Assembly (NCBI GenBank): GCA_024643645.1
Contig: JAHEMN010000012.1
Location: 1-43,481, forward strand
Reading direction: 5' to 3'
Length of the DNA: 43,481 bases
Source: Chitinophagaceae bacterium
GTDB taxonomy: Bacteria > Bacteroidota > Bacteroidia > Chitinophagales > Chitinophagaceae
A model generated the notes under the pieces. It ran no database searches, was not told where the DNA came from, and saw only the letters and a list, made by a program, of their open reading frames with translations. Every line of letters starts with the position of its first letter. Position 1 is the stretch's first letter. Below are positions 19,198 through 26,756 of the stretch, piece after piece. Position numbers and translations under genes: made by a program.

Positions 19198-20622
19198 ATG
19201 AAAGAAAACAACCCATTCCGGGAAGATCGGGAACAGCTAAGGGAACTACTAAATCAATATGAAAACTTTAAAAATGGTAGAAACCATTCGTTTATTGAAG
19301 AAGATGCATTTGAAAAAATAATAGATTATTATCAAGAGAAGGAAGACCTGTCCAAGGCAATGGAGGCTGCTGAAATTGGCAGCGAACAATTTCTATATTC
19401 ATCCAGATTACTTATAAAAAAGGCTGATATCCTGCTTGCAACAAGGAAATATCAAGATGCATTGGATATTCTTGAACATGCATCTTTATTAGATGGAGCC
19501 GATATCAATGTATACATCCTCAAAACAGATGCTTATCTCGCATTAGATCAACCTGAAAAAGCGGTGACTTTATTAGAAGAAGCATTATCATTATTTGATG
19601 GAGCGGAAAAAATAGAAATGCTTTTTGAGTTAGCAGATGTGTATGATGATTATGAAGATTTCGATAAAGTTTTTGATTGTCTGAAAGTTATTCTTGAAGA
19701 CGAACCTAATAATGAGGAAGCTTTATATAAAATATGTTTCTGGACAGATTTTACCGGTAGAAATGAAGAAAGTATCCGCCTGCACCAGGCAATAATCGAT
19801 GAGTACCCTTATAACGAACTGGCATGGTTTAATCTTGGAGCAGCCTACCAGGGATTGAAGCTATATGAAAAATCTATCGATGCTTATAAGTATGCGATCA
19901 CCATTGAAGAAAAGTTTGATTATGCCTATAGAAATATGGGAGATGCATATATCAGGTTGAGAAAATATAAAGAGGCTATTGAAGTGTTGGAAAAGGTAAA
20001 CGAATTGGCAAAGCCTGAGGATGTAATATTTGAAGCGATCGGACATTGTTATGATCAACTTAAGAATTTTGCACAGGCAAGAATTCAATATAGAAAAGCT
20101 TCTCATTTACGTCAAGATGATAGCAAATTGTTTTATAAGATTGGACTTACATATTTTAATGAAGGACAATGGCAGAGTTGTTTGAAACAATTAGAAACAG
20201 CAATGAAAATTCAACGCCTGCAACCCGAATTCAATTTGTTGGCAGGGGAGTGTAAAATGAAACTTGGTTTGTATAAAGATGCAGTTCAATACTTTTCCAA
20301 TGTTGTTCGTATTCGCCCAAAAAATATATCAGGATGGGAGGCATTGATTCGCTGTCTCTATAGTGCTGAATATTTTGAAGAAGCATTGGATCAGTCACAA
20401 GCTGCTTTAAAAGCAACAAATGGAAAAACTTTGTTTCTTTTTTATAAAGCATCTGTATTACTTGCACTAAATAAAACAAAAGAGGCAATACTGCAATTAG
20501 AAGAAGCAATGCAAAAAGCGCCAAAATTGTTAAAGAAATTTGTAGAGCTTAATCCCTCAATTTTACAAAATCAGCAAGTGGTTGATGTAATAGCCCGTTC
20601 AAAAAGAAACAGGCCTATCTGA
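19198..20622 (+). CDS. Tetratricopeptide repeat protein
   Basis: The 474-residue product is almost wholly helical TPR. Canonical units are visible, for example YNELAWFNLGAAYQGLKLYEKSIDAYKYAI, then FDYAYRNMGDAYIRLRKYKEAIEVLEKV, then SKLFYKIGLTYFNEGQWQSCLKQLETAM, with W/L-G/Y-A-P positions kept; about ten units fit. There is no signal peptide or membrane segment, so it should be a cytoplasmic scaffold or adaptor. The partner is unknown. It stands between the small exported protein and comA, with about 260 bp of leader upstream in which I see only weak promoter-like sequence. TPR proteins of this type are common in the phylum. Confidence 0.9.
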   Translation: MKENNPFREDREQLRELLNQYENFKNGRNHSFIEEDAFEKIIDYYQEKEDLSKAMEAAEIGSEQFLYSSRLLIKKADILLATRKYQDALDILEHASLLDGADINVYILKTDAYLALDQPEKAVTLLEEALSLFDGAEKIEMLFELADVYDDYEDFDKVFDCLKVILEDEPNNEEALYKICFWTDFTGRNEESIRLHQAIIDEYPYNELAWFNLGAAYQGLKLYEKSIDAYKYAITIEEKFDYAYRNMGDAYIRLRKYKEAIEVLEKVNELAKPEDVIFEAIGHCYDQLKNFAQARIQYRKASHLRQDDSKLFYKIGLTYFNEGQWQSCLKQLETAMKIQRLQPEFNLLAGECKMKLGLYKDAVQYFSNVVRIRPKNISGWEALIRCLYSAEYFEEALDQSQAALKATNGKTLFLFYKASVLLALNKTKEAILQLEEAMQKAPKLLKKFVELNPSILQNQQVVDVIARSKRNRPI

Positions 20623-20677
20623 TTTCCAGTGTTTATGTAATGCCCTCAAGATCAGCTTTACTCTGCTGATTCTTCCC

Positions 20678-20685
20678 TATTTTTG
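20678..20685 (+). promoter_or_regulatory. Putative comA promoter -7 element
   Basis: TATTTTTG fits TAnnTTTG exactly, 41 bases before the comA start. No convincing TTG lies 19-20 bases upstream. A 6-bp hairpin (20651-20670) sits where the -33 element would be. Confidence 0.45.
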
Positions 20686-20726
20686 CCCTCATCCAAAAGG
20701 ATAATTTTAGAATTAAATTAAAGAAT

Positions 20727-21500
20727 ATGAATTATAAATTGTCTCAGATTCCAGATAGGACAAAAAAGCCAAGAAAATCAGGATTAACAATGGTAATGGA
20801 TAAAGGATTAAGTGTGCAAGAAGCGAAAAATTTTTTAAGTGCATCCCATCCGCATGTAGATATAATAAAATTAGGATTTGGTACTTCTTTTGTAACACCT
20901 AACCTGGAAGAGAAACTTGAAGTGTATCGTTCCTACGATATTCCAATTTATTTTGGAGGTACTTTGTTTGAAGCTTTTTTGATAAGAAACCAGTTTGATG
21001 ATTATATTGATGTGTGCAAGAAATTTGGAATTAGTTATATGGAAGTAAGTGATGGTTCTATTACAATTCCTCATGCTGAAAAGTGCGGCTATATTGAAAA
21101 ACTAACCAAACATGGAACTGTATTAAGTGAGGTTGGTAGTAAAGATGCTGCTCACATAATTCCCCCTTACAAATGGATTGAATTAATGAGAGCAGAATTA
21201 GATGCTGGGTCTACTTATGTTATCGCAGAAGCAAGAGAAGCCGGAAATGTTGGTATCTATCGTGGAAGCGGAGAGGTAAGAGAAGGATTAGTTCAGGAGA
21301 TCCTTACACAGATACCTGCAGAGAGTATTATATGGGAGGCACCTCAAAAAGCACAACAATTGTATTTTATCGAATTGGTTGGTTGTAATGTAAACCTTGG
21401 TAATATTGCTCCTTCTGAAGTAATTCCATTGGAAACTATGCGAATTGGTTTGAGAGGAGATACATTCAACTTATATCTTGATAAAAAAGAAAATGCTTGA
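20727..21500 (+). CDS. comA: Phosphosulfolactate synthase, ComA family
   Basis: The family adds sulfite to phosphoenolpyruvate, giving (2R)-phospho-3-sulfolactate, the first step of coenzyme M synthesis in methanogens. The 257-residue product has the expected TIM-barrel length and family segments: GLTMVMDKGL, DIIKLGFGTS, PIYFGGTLFE, ISYMEVSDGSI, TVLSEVGSKD, VIAEAREAGN and WEAPQKAQQ. These acidic and lysine positions line the barrel mouth in the family. This organism would not make coenzyme M; Bacteroidota carry such homologues and could use the product toward sulfonates such as cysteate for sulfonolipids (inference). The aroE start lies inside its 3' end, so the pair is co-translated. Confidence 0.85.
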   Translation: MNYKLSQIPDRTKKPRKSGLTMVMDKGLSVQEAKNFLSASHPHVDIIKLGFGTSFVTPNLEEKLEVYRSYDIPIYFGGTLFEAFLIRNQFDDYIDVCKKFGISYMEVSDGSITIPHAEKCGYIEKLTKHGTVLSEVGSKDAAHIIPPYKWIELMRAELDAGSTYVIAEAREAGNVGIYRGSGEVREGLVQEILTQIPAESIIWEAPQKAQQLYFIELVGCNVNLGNIAPSEVIPLETMRIGLRGDTFNLYLDKKENA

Positions 21501-22269
21501 TCGCATTAACATTCCATTGGTGAGTAAGGATACAAAGCTTTTTGGATTGATCGGGTATCCGCTTTCTCATTCATTTTCAAAACAATATTTTGAAGCAAAA
21601 TTTGAAAGGGAAGGATTGAAAGATTATCAGTTTGAGAATTTTCCTATTCGATCCATCAGCGAACTAAGCGATATACTTCAGCAATATAATTCTCTATTAA
21701 AAGGAATAGCAGTTACCATTCCTTATAAACAACAGGTATTAGATTATATTGATTCAACAACAGCGATCCCTGCTGAATTAGCAGCTTGTAATTGTATTAA
21801 AATTTCCGATGGCAAGCTATTAGGGTATAATACTGATTGGATCGGATTTGAAAAAAGCTTTACACCTATATTGCAAACATATCATAAAAAAGCCCTGGTG
21901 TTAGGCACTGGTGGAGCAGCTAAGGCTGTTTGTTATGTACTGAAAAGACTTAACATCAGTTATACATTAGTTAGCAGAAAGAATCAAAATGATCATTCAG
22001 TTTCATATAATGATCTTACTGAAAGAATAATTAAAGAGCATACTATAATAATAAATACAACACCAAAAGGGATGTATCCTGACATTGATGAATACCCTTT
22101 GATTCCTTACGAAAACATTACTTCAGCTCATTATTTATATGACCTTGTTTATAACCCAATAAAATCCCGATTTTTAAAAAAAGGAGAGGAAAGAGGGGCT
22201 GTTATTAAAAATGGTGCAGATATGTTGTTACTTCAAGCGGAGGAAAACTGGAAGATCTGGAATAGCTGA
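21493..22269 (+). CDS. aroE: Shikimate dehydrogenase
   Basis: The product reduces 3-dehydroshikimate to shikimate with NADPH. Using the ATG at 21493 it is 258 residues; this start overlaps comA by eight bases, and an upstream TTG (21478) is less likely. The substrate domain has FGLIGYPLSHSFSKQYF and AVTIPYKQQVLDYID with the catalytic lysine; AACNCIKISDGKLLGYNTDWIGFE is the conserved middle. The NADP domain has GTGGAAKAVCYVL and the C-terminal NGADMLLLQAEENWKIW. It is shorter than E. coli AroE by a few residues only. It converges on the thioesterase gene with 5 bp between stops. Confidence 0.95.
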   Translation: MLDRINIPLVSKDTKLFGLIGYPLSHSFSKQYFEAKFEREGLKDYQFENFPIRSISELSDILQQYNSLLKGIAVTIPYKQQVLDYIDSTTAIPAELAACNCIKISDGKLLGYNTDWIGFEKSFTPILQTYHKKALVLGTGGAAKAVCYVLKRLNISYTLVSRKNQNDHSVSYNDLTERIIKEHTIIINTTPKGMYPDIDEYPLIPYENITSAHYLYDLVYNPIKSRFLKKGEERGAVIKNGADMLLLQAEENWKIWNS

Positions 22270-22274
22270 TCTCT

Positions 22275-22703
22275 TCAGGTTATTTTTTTTAATGCTTCTT
22301 CAGGAATAGATACAATTTTTTTCGTTGAATAGTCATAACAGATCATTGCGGTTTTGGCAATCGCTGCAATCTTATTTGTATCGCTATTTTCTTTCTCCAG
22401 TTTATAGATCAGATCAAATCCGATCTTTGAGATCTCACTTGCAGAAACATGAGTCTTAATTATATCTCCATAAAAGAGTTCACTTTTAAATTCGATGGCT
22501 ACATCAGCCATGATCATTCCAGAACCACCAAAATTCATTTCAGTATAACCTAAACTTTTTAGAAACTGCATTCTTGCCTCATGAATAATGGTCAGAATTG
22601 TATCATTACCTACATGGCCACCATAATTGATATCTGTTATTCGAACAGGAATAGAACATTCAAATGGAAATGTAGCTGGTAAGTTTATTTTAACTCTTGC
22701 CAT
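22275..22703 (-). CDS. Acyl-CoA thioesterase, YbgC/4HBT hotdog family
   Basis: The 142-residue product is a single hotdog domain. RITDINYGGHVGNDTIL corresponds to the active-site D-x-x-G-H-V/x-N region of 4-hydroxybenzoyl-CoA thioesterase-like enzymes, followed by the long hotdog helix (IHEARMQFLKSLG) and strands containing IEFKSELFYGD. The product should hydrolyse short or medium acyl-CoA thioesters in the cytoplasm; the specific substrate is unknown. It is the last gene of the minus-strand run that includes the sigma and anti-sigma genes, 30 bp after the latter, and may be read with them. Confidence 0.88.
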   Translation of the reverse strand: MARVKINLPATFPFECSIPVRITDINYGGHVGNDTILTIIHEARMQFLKSLGYTEMNFGGSGMIMADVAIEFKSELFYGDIIKTHVSASEISKIGFDLIYKLEKENSDTNKIAAIAKTAMICYDYSTKKIVSIPEEALKKIT

Positions 22704-22733
22704 TATTTACGTTTCAAATAAAATTAGCGAAAC

Positions 22734-23657
22734 TTAATTATCCTGTAAGGAATTAACAAGATTTAGGATCTCTATAAAATTACCCGAAGAATAAGGTGAT
22801 TTCGGATTCGCCATCTTTTGCTGCCATTCTTTAAGTTGCTCAAGGCATTCCTGATCTTGTTCTGCTCCGGCTACGCAACCAACAATATCACTTAGTTTTT
22901 TAGAGATGCGAATAATATTTCCGTCCGGTGTCATTAAAGTGAAATAACGATCAGTAAGATCTTGCTTCGAGATTTTTGGTTGCCAATTATCCAATCCTCT
23001 TATACCAGGTTCATTTGAATCGGGAGTGAAGTAAAAACCTGCAGCGTTTTTTATTTTACTTTTCGCTGTGGTTATATCAAGCTTCGCATAAGTTTTTTTA
23101 CTTGCTTCTAATGCAGCATCATTACGGGCCTCTTCAAGTGCCGCAGTAATATCATCAATTGCAATAGAACCATTTGATATTAATTCTGATTGATTTGAAG
23201 GATCACTTTCTGGTTTTACGAGAGATTCGATCTGATCCTGTTTTACAATACTGGTATTATCAGATTTGTTGCTGAATAATTGAATACTTCCCCATGTTAT
23301 AAATCCAACAATAGATGCTGCAACTGCATAACGAAGTATCGGAGAGAATTTTCTATGGACAGGAGCAATTATCTCTTTATCTGCATCAAGATCAGCCGTT
23401 ATTTTCTGCCATGCGTTTGCAGGAGGGGAAATTTCCAGACCAGCTAATTTCGCAGCATAATCATCTACCATCAGAGATTCATCCAGTGCAATTGAAATAT
23501 TTTGCCAGGTATTTGCACCCGGTAAAACTTCCATATTCTTTAGGGCAGCAGGGAATTTATGGTCAATTGCAGAATCATCTAATTCAACAACAATTTTTTC
23601 CCATACACCTTTGGGTGGATCAACTTCGTAATAATATAATTTATTTTTTTCGCTCAA
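22734..23657 (-). CDS. Putative anti-sigma factor with N-terminal repeats and one membrane helix
   Basis: The 307-residue product lies 50 bp downstream of an ECF sigma gene, the usual place for an anti-sigma factor. It has one membrane helix at about residues 110-128 (YAVAASIVGFITWGSIQLF). The cytoplasmic N-terminus lacks the HxxxCxxC zinc site of classical anti-sigma domains; instead it has three units of about 35-40 residues, each with a PP/PG-x-x-x-W-x-x-I core (PPKGVWEKI, PGANTWQNI, PPANAWQKI). The outer part is about 170 residues with two cysteines. The frame has a stop upstream and no ATG until about residue 42, so a TTG start is required. The function is inferred from context. Confidence 0.72.
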   Translation of the reverse strand: MSEKNKLYYYEVDPPKGVWEKIVVELDDSAIDHKFPAALKNMEVLPGANTWQNISIALDESLMVDDYAAKLAGLEISPPANAWQKITADLDADKEIIAPVHRKFSPILRYAVAASIVGFITWGSIQLFSNKSDNTSIVKQDQIESLVKPESDPSNQSELISNGSIAIDDITAALEEARNDAALEASKKTYAKLDITTAKSKIKNAAGFYFTPDSNEPGIRGLDNWQPKISKQDLTDRYFTLMTPDGNIIRISKKLSDIVGCVAGAEQDQECLEQLKEWQQKMANPKSPYSSGNFIEILNLVNSLQDN

Positions 23658-23707
23658 AACGTAATCTTATTCAATTTGATAGGATACTTTTCATTCCTAA
23701 AGAGTTC

Positions 23708-24289
23708 TTACTTTGTTTTTGCTCCTCTGTGTTTATCAATAAAAGTTCTTACTTTATCCTGCAGTATTACTTTTGCTCTTGAAAGCTGCGATTTACTCGT
23801 CCCTTCACTGATACCAAGAATATCTCCGATCTCTTTATGTGTATATCCTTCCACAACATACATATTGAAAACTGTTCGATAACCCGGCGAAAGTTCCTGA
23901 ACCAGTTCTAAAATATCTTTTTCAGCCAGCTCATCTAATACTGATGTATATTTTCCTTCAATCGTATTCTCTTCTTTTTCGGTTACAGGCATTAAGTATT
24001 TTCTTCTGCGAAAATGTTCAATAGCTGTATTTACAAAAATTCGCCTTACCCAACCTTCAAAGGAACCTTCACTTCTAAAAGTGTCCATTTTTTTAAAGAT
24101 CTTAATGAATCCTTCCTGTAATATGTCTTCCGCTTCAGCAGCATTTGAGGCATATCGCAGGCAGACTGCATACATTTTCGGGGCAAACCTTGAATACAGT
24201 ATCTCCTGCATTCTTCGATTGCCTTCAATGCATCCTTCAATAAGGTCGCTTTCGGGAATATTTTGGTTGCGTTCTGGTATCAAAATCAA
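23708..24289 (-). CDS. RNA polymerase ECF-type sigma factor
   Basis: The 193-residue product has the two-domain ECF pattern. Region 2 runs from about residue 30 to 95 (MYAVCLRYASNAAEAEDILQEGFIKIF, then FEGWVRRIFVNTAIEHFRRRK), and region 4 from about 130 to 180 with the helix-turn-helix GYTHKEIGDILGISEGTSKSQLSRAK. It should direct transcription in response to the adjacent membrane-bound regulator. The frame is closed upstream (stop at 24305-24307) and the first ATG is at residue 27 within region 2, so the start must be TTG at 24289 or 24283. It begins 8 bp after the rdgB stop. The regulon is not visible. Confidence 0.93.
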   Translation of the reverse strand: MILIPERNQNIPESDLIEGCIEGNRRMQEILYSRFAPKMYAVCLRYASNAAEAEDILQEGFIKIFKKMDTFRSEGSFEGWVRRIFVNTAIEHFRRRKYLMPVTEKEENTIEGKYTSVLDELAEKDILELVQELSPGYRTVFNMYVVEGYTHKEIGDILGISEGTSKSQLSRAKVILQDKVRTFIDKHRGAKTK

Positions 24290-24297
24290 TAGTTTAT

Positions 24298-24873
24298 TTA
24301 TAGTTTATTCAAAAATGCTACCAATTTGTCAGTTGCCTTTCTTCGGTGGCTAAAAATGCTCTTTTCTGAAATATTCATTTCCGCAAATGTTTTATCAGAT
24401 CCATCAGGAATAAAGACAGGGTCATATCCAAATCCATGACTTCCTTTTCTTTCTTCTAATATTTTACCCTTACAAATTCCCTCAAATTTAGTTTCCTCGC
24501 CTTTAATAATCAATGATATGATTGTTCTGAATTGAGCTGTTCTATCCTGTTTTTCTGCCAAATTAATCAAAAGCTTATCAATATTAGCATCAAATAACCT
24601 GTTATTGCCGGCATACCTGGCACTTTTTACACCTGGTTCTCCATTTAATGCATTTACTTCTAAGCCTGTGTCTTCACTAAAACAGTCAGTATTTGTCATT
24701 TCATAAATAGTCTTTGCTTTTATGGAAGCATTTTCTTCAAGTGTATCAAATGGTTCTGCTATGTCAATGTCAATACCGGCTTCCTTCAAACTAACTATTT
24801 GAAAGGTTTTGTCTAAAACATTATTTATCTCATCAACTTTATGTTGATTATTCGTTGCAAAAATCAGTTTCAA
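24298..24873 (-). CDS. rdgB: Non-canonical purine NTP pyrophosphatase (RdgB/HAM1)
   Basis: The product hydrolyses XTP/ITP/dITP to the monophosphate, keeping deaminated purines out of nucleic acids. At 191 residues it has the family length. Key segments are FATNNQHKVDEI at the N-terminus, EDTGLEVNALNGEPGVKSARYAG, and SHGFGYDPVFIPDGSDKTFAEM with SHRRKA near the end. The motif begins at residue 6, and the only upstream option is a stop (24877-24879), so the start is TTG at 24873. It is the second gene of the five-gene minus-strand run. Confidence 0.95.
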   Translation of the reverse strand: MKLIFATNNQHKVDEINNVLDKTFQIVSLKEAGIDIDIAEPFDTLEENASIKAKTIYEMTNTDCFSEDTGLEVNALNGEPGVKSARYAGNNRLFDANIDKLLINLAEKQDRTAQFRTIISLIIKGEETKFEGICKGKILEERKGSHGFGYDPVFIPDGSDKTFAEMNISEKSIFSHRRKATDKLVAFLNKL

Positions 24874-24944
24874 TTTTTACTTATTTAGATATTATTTGTG
24901 AATTAAGAAATTTATACATTTAAATAGAACTAACATCTTTAATA

Positions 24945-25490
24945 CTATAAATTAAAAAGCCTTTTCAAGCTAACCCATAATTTACTTTTTTCTACTTTGT
25001 TATTTTCAAGATCTTTTAAAGATGGGGAATAAAGAAATGAGTTGTTCGCAAAAGATTGTATCTGGTAAAAGGGGAAACTCATTGGAAGATCGAATTCAGA
25101 TGGTTCAACATCAAATAATAAAACAATTTTTGAAGAAAAGAATTTTGTTAATTCTTTATAAGAGGCATTCGGATAATTATTTTTATTGATAATAACAACA
25201 TCAGCTAAACTAAGATTACAGGCACTGAGAATACCTGTTAAAAATGTAAGTTCATTGTCAGGCAAGTGTACTGCTTCCTCAGAATGAACCATTACCAGGA
25301 TTTTTTTATTATTATTTCCTAATGATTTAGAAAAATTATTTTGAGTTTCTTCAGCTATTGATGACAAATCATTTATTATCTCCTTTTCTTTAATTTTTTT
25401 ATGTCTTTCAATTGATCTATCAACGACAAGAGAAGAATGATACAGCTCTTCTATAACTATGGATGGTAATTCTATTTTATTTATTCCCAT
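24945..25490 (-). CDS. Conserved-looking protein of unknown function
   Basis: The 181-residue product has no signal peptide or membrane helix. A helical, charged N-terminus (residues 1-55) is followed by an alpha/beta domain: KKILVMVHSEEA, a long helix with NELTFLTGILSACNLSLADVVIIN, KIVLLFDVEP, then FPFYQIQSFANNSFLYSPSLKDLE and a C-terminal KLWVSLKRLFNL helix. This strand-helix order resembles the uracil-DNA-glycosylase-like fold also found in the psi subunit of DNA polymerase III, but the similarity is weak and by eye only. It heads the minus-strand run, 71 bp before rdgB, and is divergent from ilvE. Confidence 0.7.
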   Translation of the reverse strand: MGINKIELPSIVIEELYHSSLVVDRSIERHKKIKEKEIINDLSSIAEETQNNFSKSLGNNNKKILVMVHSEEAVHLPDNELTFLTGILSACNLSLADVVIINKNNYPNASYKELTKFFSSKIVLLFDVEPSEFDLPMSFPFYQIQSFANNSFLYSPSLKDLENNKVEKSKLWVSLKRLFNL

Positions 25491-25566
25491 GGTAAACCGT
25501 ATATTTTTTAATACAAATGGGTGTTAGTTTTTTTTCGTTTCTTTGACCAGACAAAAATAAACTTTT

Positions 25567-26631
25567 ATGATTGCAGCTATGGACATTTTAATAACAAAAG
25601 CAGAGCAGAGTAAGTTAAAAGATTTAAATCTTGAAAATCTTTCATTTGGAAAATATTTTACAGATCATATGCTTGAAGCAGATTATGTAAATGGGGAATG
25701 GAAGAATATTGAAATAAAACCATATCAGCCACTATTGTTAAGCCCGGCTACCGCTGCATTGCATTATGGCCAGGCGATATTTGAAGGTATTAAAGCTTAC
25801 AAGGATAAAGAGGGGAATGCATTTATTTTTAGGCCTCAGGATAATTATAAGCGGTTTAATATTTCTGCTGAAAGAATGCAAATGCCTTCTGTACCCGAAG
25901 AGTTATTTATGGAAGGAATGAGGAAACTGGTTGAATTAGATAAAAACTGGATTCCTTCAAAAGAAGACCATTCTTTATACATCCGTCCATTTATGTTTTC
26001 TTCAGATGAATTGATCGGCGTCCGCCCTTCGGATTCATATAAATTTATGATCATCCTTAGTCCGACAGGTCCTTATTACAGTGCACCAATGAGAATTTAT
26101 GTAGAAGAAAATTATGTGAGGGCAGTGCCCGGTGGTGTAGGATATGCCAAAGCAGCAGGAAATTATGGTGCAGCCATGTATGCTACTGCTGAAGCAAAGA
26201 AAAAAGGGTATGACCAGGTTTTATGGACAGATGCTTTTGAACATAAATATGTGCAGGAGTGTGGTACAATGAATGTGTTTTTTATCATTGGAAATTCTGC
26301 TATCACACCTTCAATGGATCAAGGGACTATTCTTAATGGTGTAACAAGGCAAAGTACCATTACTCTTCTGGAAGAAATGGGTTTTACAATTGAGGAAAGA
26401 TTATTAAGTATTGATGATATTATATCCGCCTATAAGGCAAATTTGTTATATGAAGTTTTCGGAACGGGAACAGCAGCTACGATCTCTATGATAAAAGAGT
26501 TGCGGTATAAGGATTTTGTTATGCAGTTTGATGTAGATAACTGGAAAACAGCACCAACCTTAAAAAAATGGTTGACTGATATACGGGAAAAAAGGAGAGA
26601 AGACAAGTATGGCTGGATGAAGAAAGTTTAA
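25567..26631 (+). CDS. ilvE: Branched-chain amino acid aminotransferase
   Basis: The product transfers amino groups between glutamate and the keto acids of leucine, isoleucine and valine, with PLP. It is 354 residues, class IV fold, of the longer type shared with eukaryotic BCATs. Features are LHYGQAIFEGIKAY, YIRPFMFSSDELIGV, the PLP lysine K195 in GYAKAAGNYGAA, QECGTMNVFF and GVTRQSTITLLEEMG. Two starts are possible, 25567 and 25579 (residue 5); neither has a clear ribosome binding site. A strong terminator follows, and no other ilv or leu gene is in the window. Confidence 0.95.
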   Translation: MIAAMDILITKAEQSKLKDLNLENLSFGKYFTDHMLEADYVNGEWKNIEIKPYQPLLLSPATAALHYGQAIFEGIKAYKDKEGNAFIFRPQDNYKRFNISAERMQMPSVPEELFMEGMRKLVELDKNWIPSKEDHSLYIRPFMFSSDELIGVRPSDSYKFMIILSPTGPYYSAPMRIYVEENYVRAVPGGVGYAKAAGNYGAAMYATAEAKKKGYDQVLWTDAFEHKYVQECGTMNVFFIIGNSAITPSMDQGTILNGVTRQSTITLLEEMGFTIEERLLSIDDIISAYKANLLYEVFGTGTAATISMIKELRYKDFVMQFDVDNWKTAPTLKKWLTDIREKRREDKYGWMKKV

Positions 26632-26652
26632 ATGAAAAAATCATTATTTTAG

Positions 26653-26679
26653 AGGATTGCCAAAAGCAATCCTTTTTTT
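26653..26679 (+). terminator. Rho-independent terminator after ilvE
   Basis: AGGATTGC (26653-26660) pairs with GCAATCCT (26666-26673) around a CAAAA loop, followed by six T. Confidence 0.92.
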
Positions 26680-26756
26680 ATTTCGATCGAATCCTGTCTA
26701 AAATTCAATTTCCGGGTTTTTACTTTTTTATTTCATTTGATTAAATGTGAAATTGA

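Noticed and set aside
20651-20670. Hairpin ATCAGC/GCTGAT after the TPR gene as a terminator
   Set aside because: Only 6 bp with no T-run after it, and it overlaps the comA promoter region.
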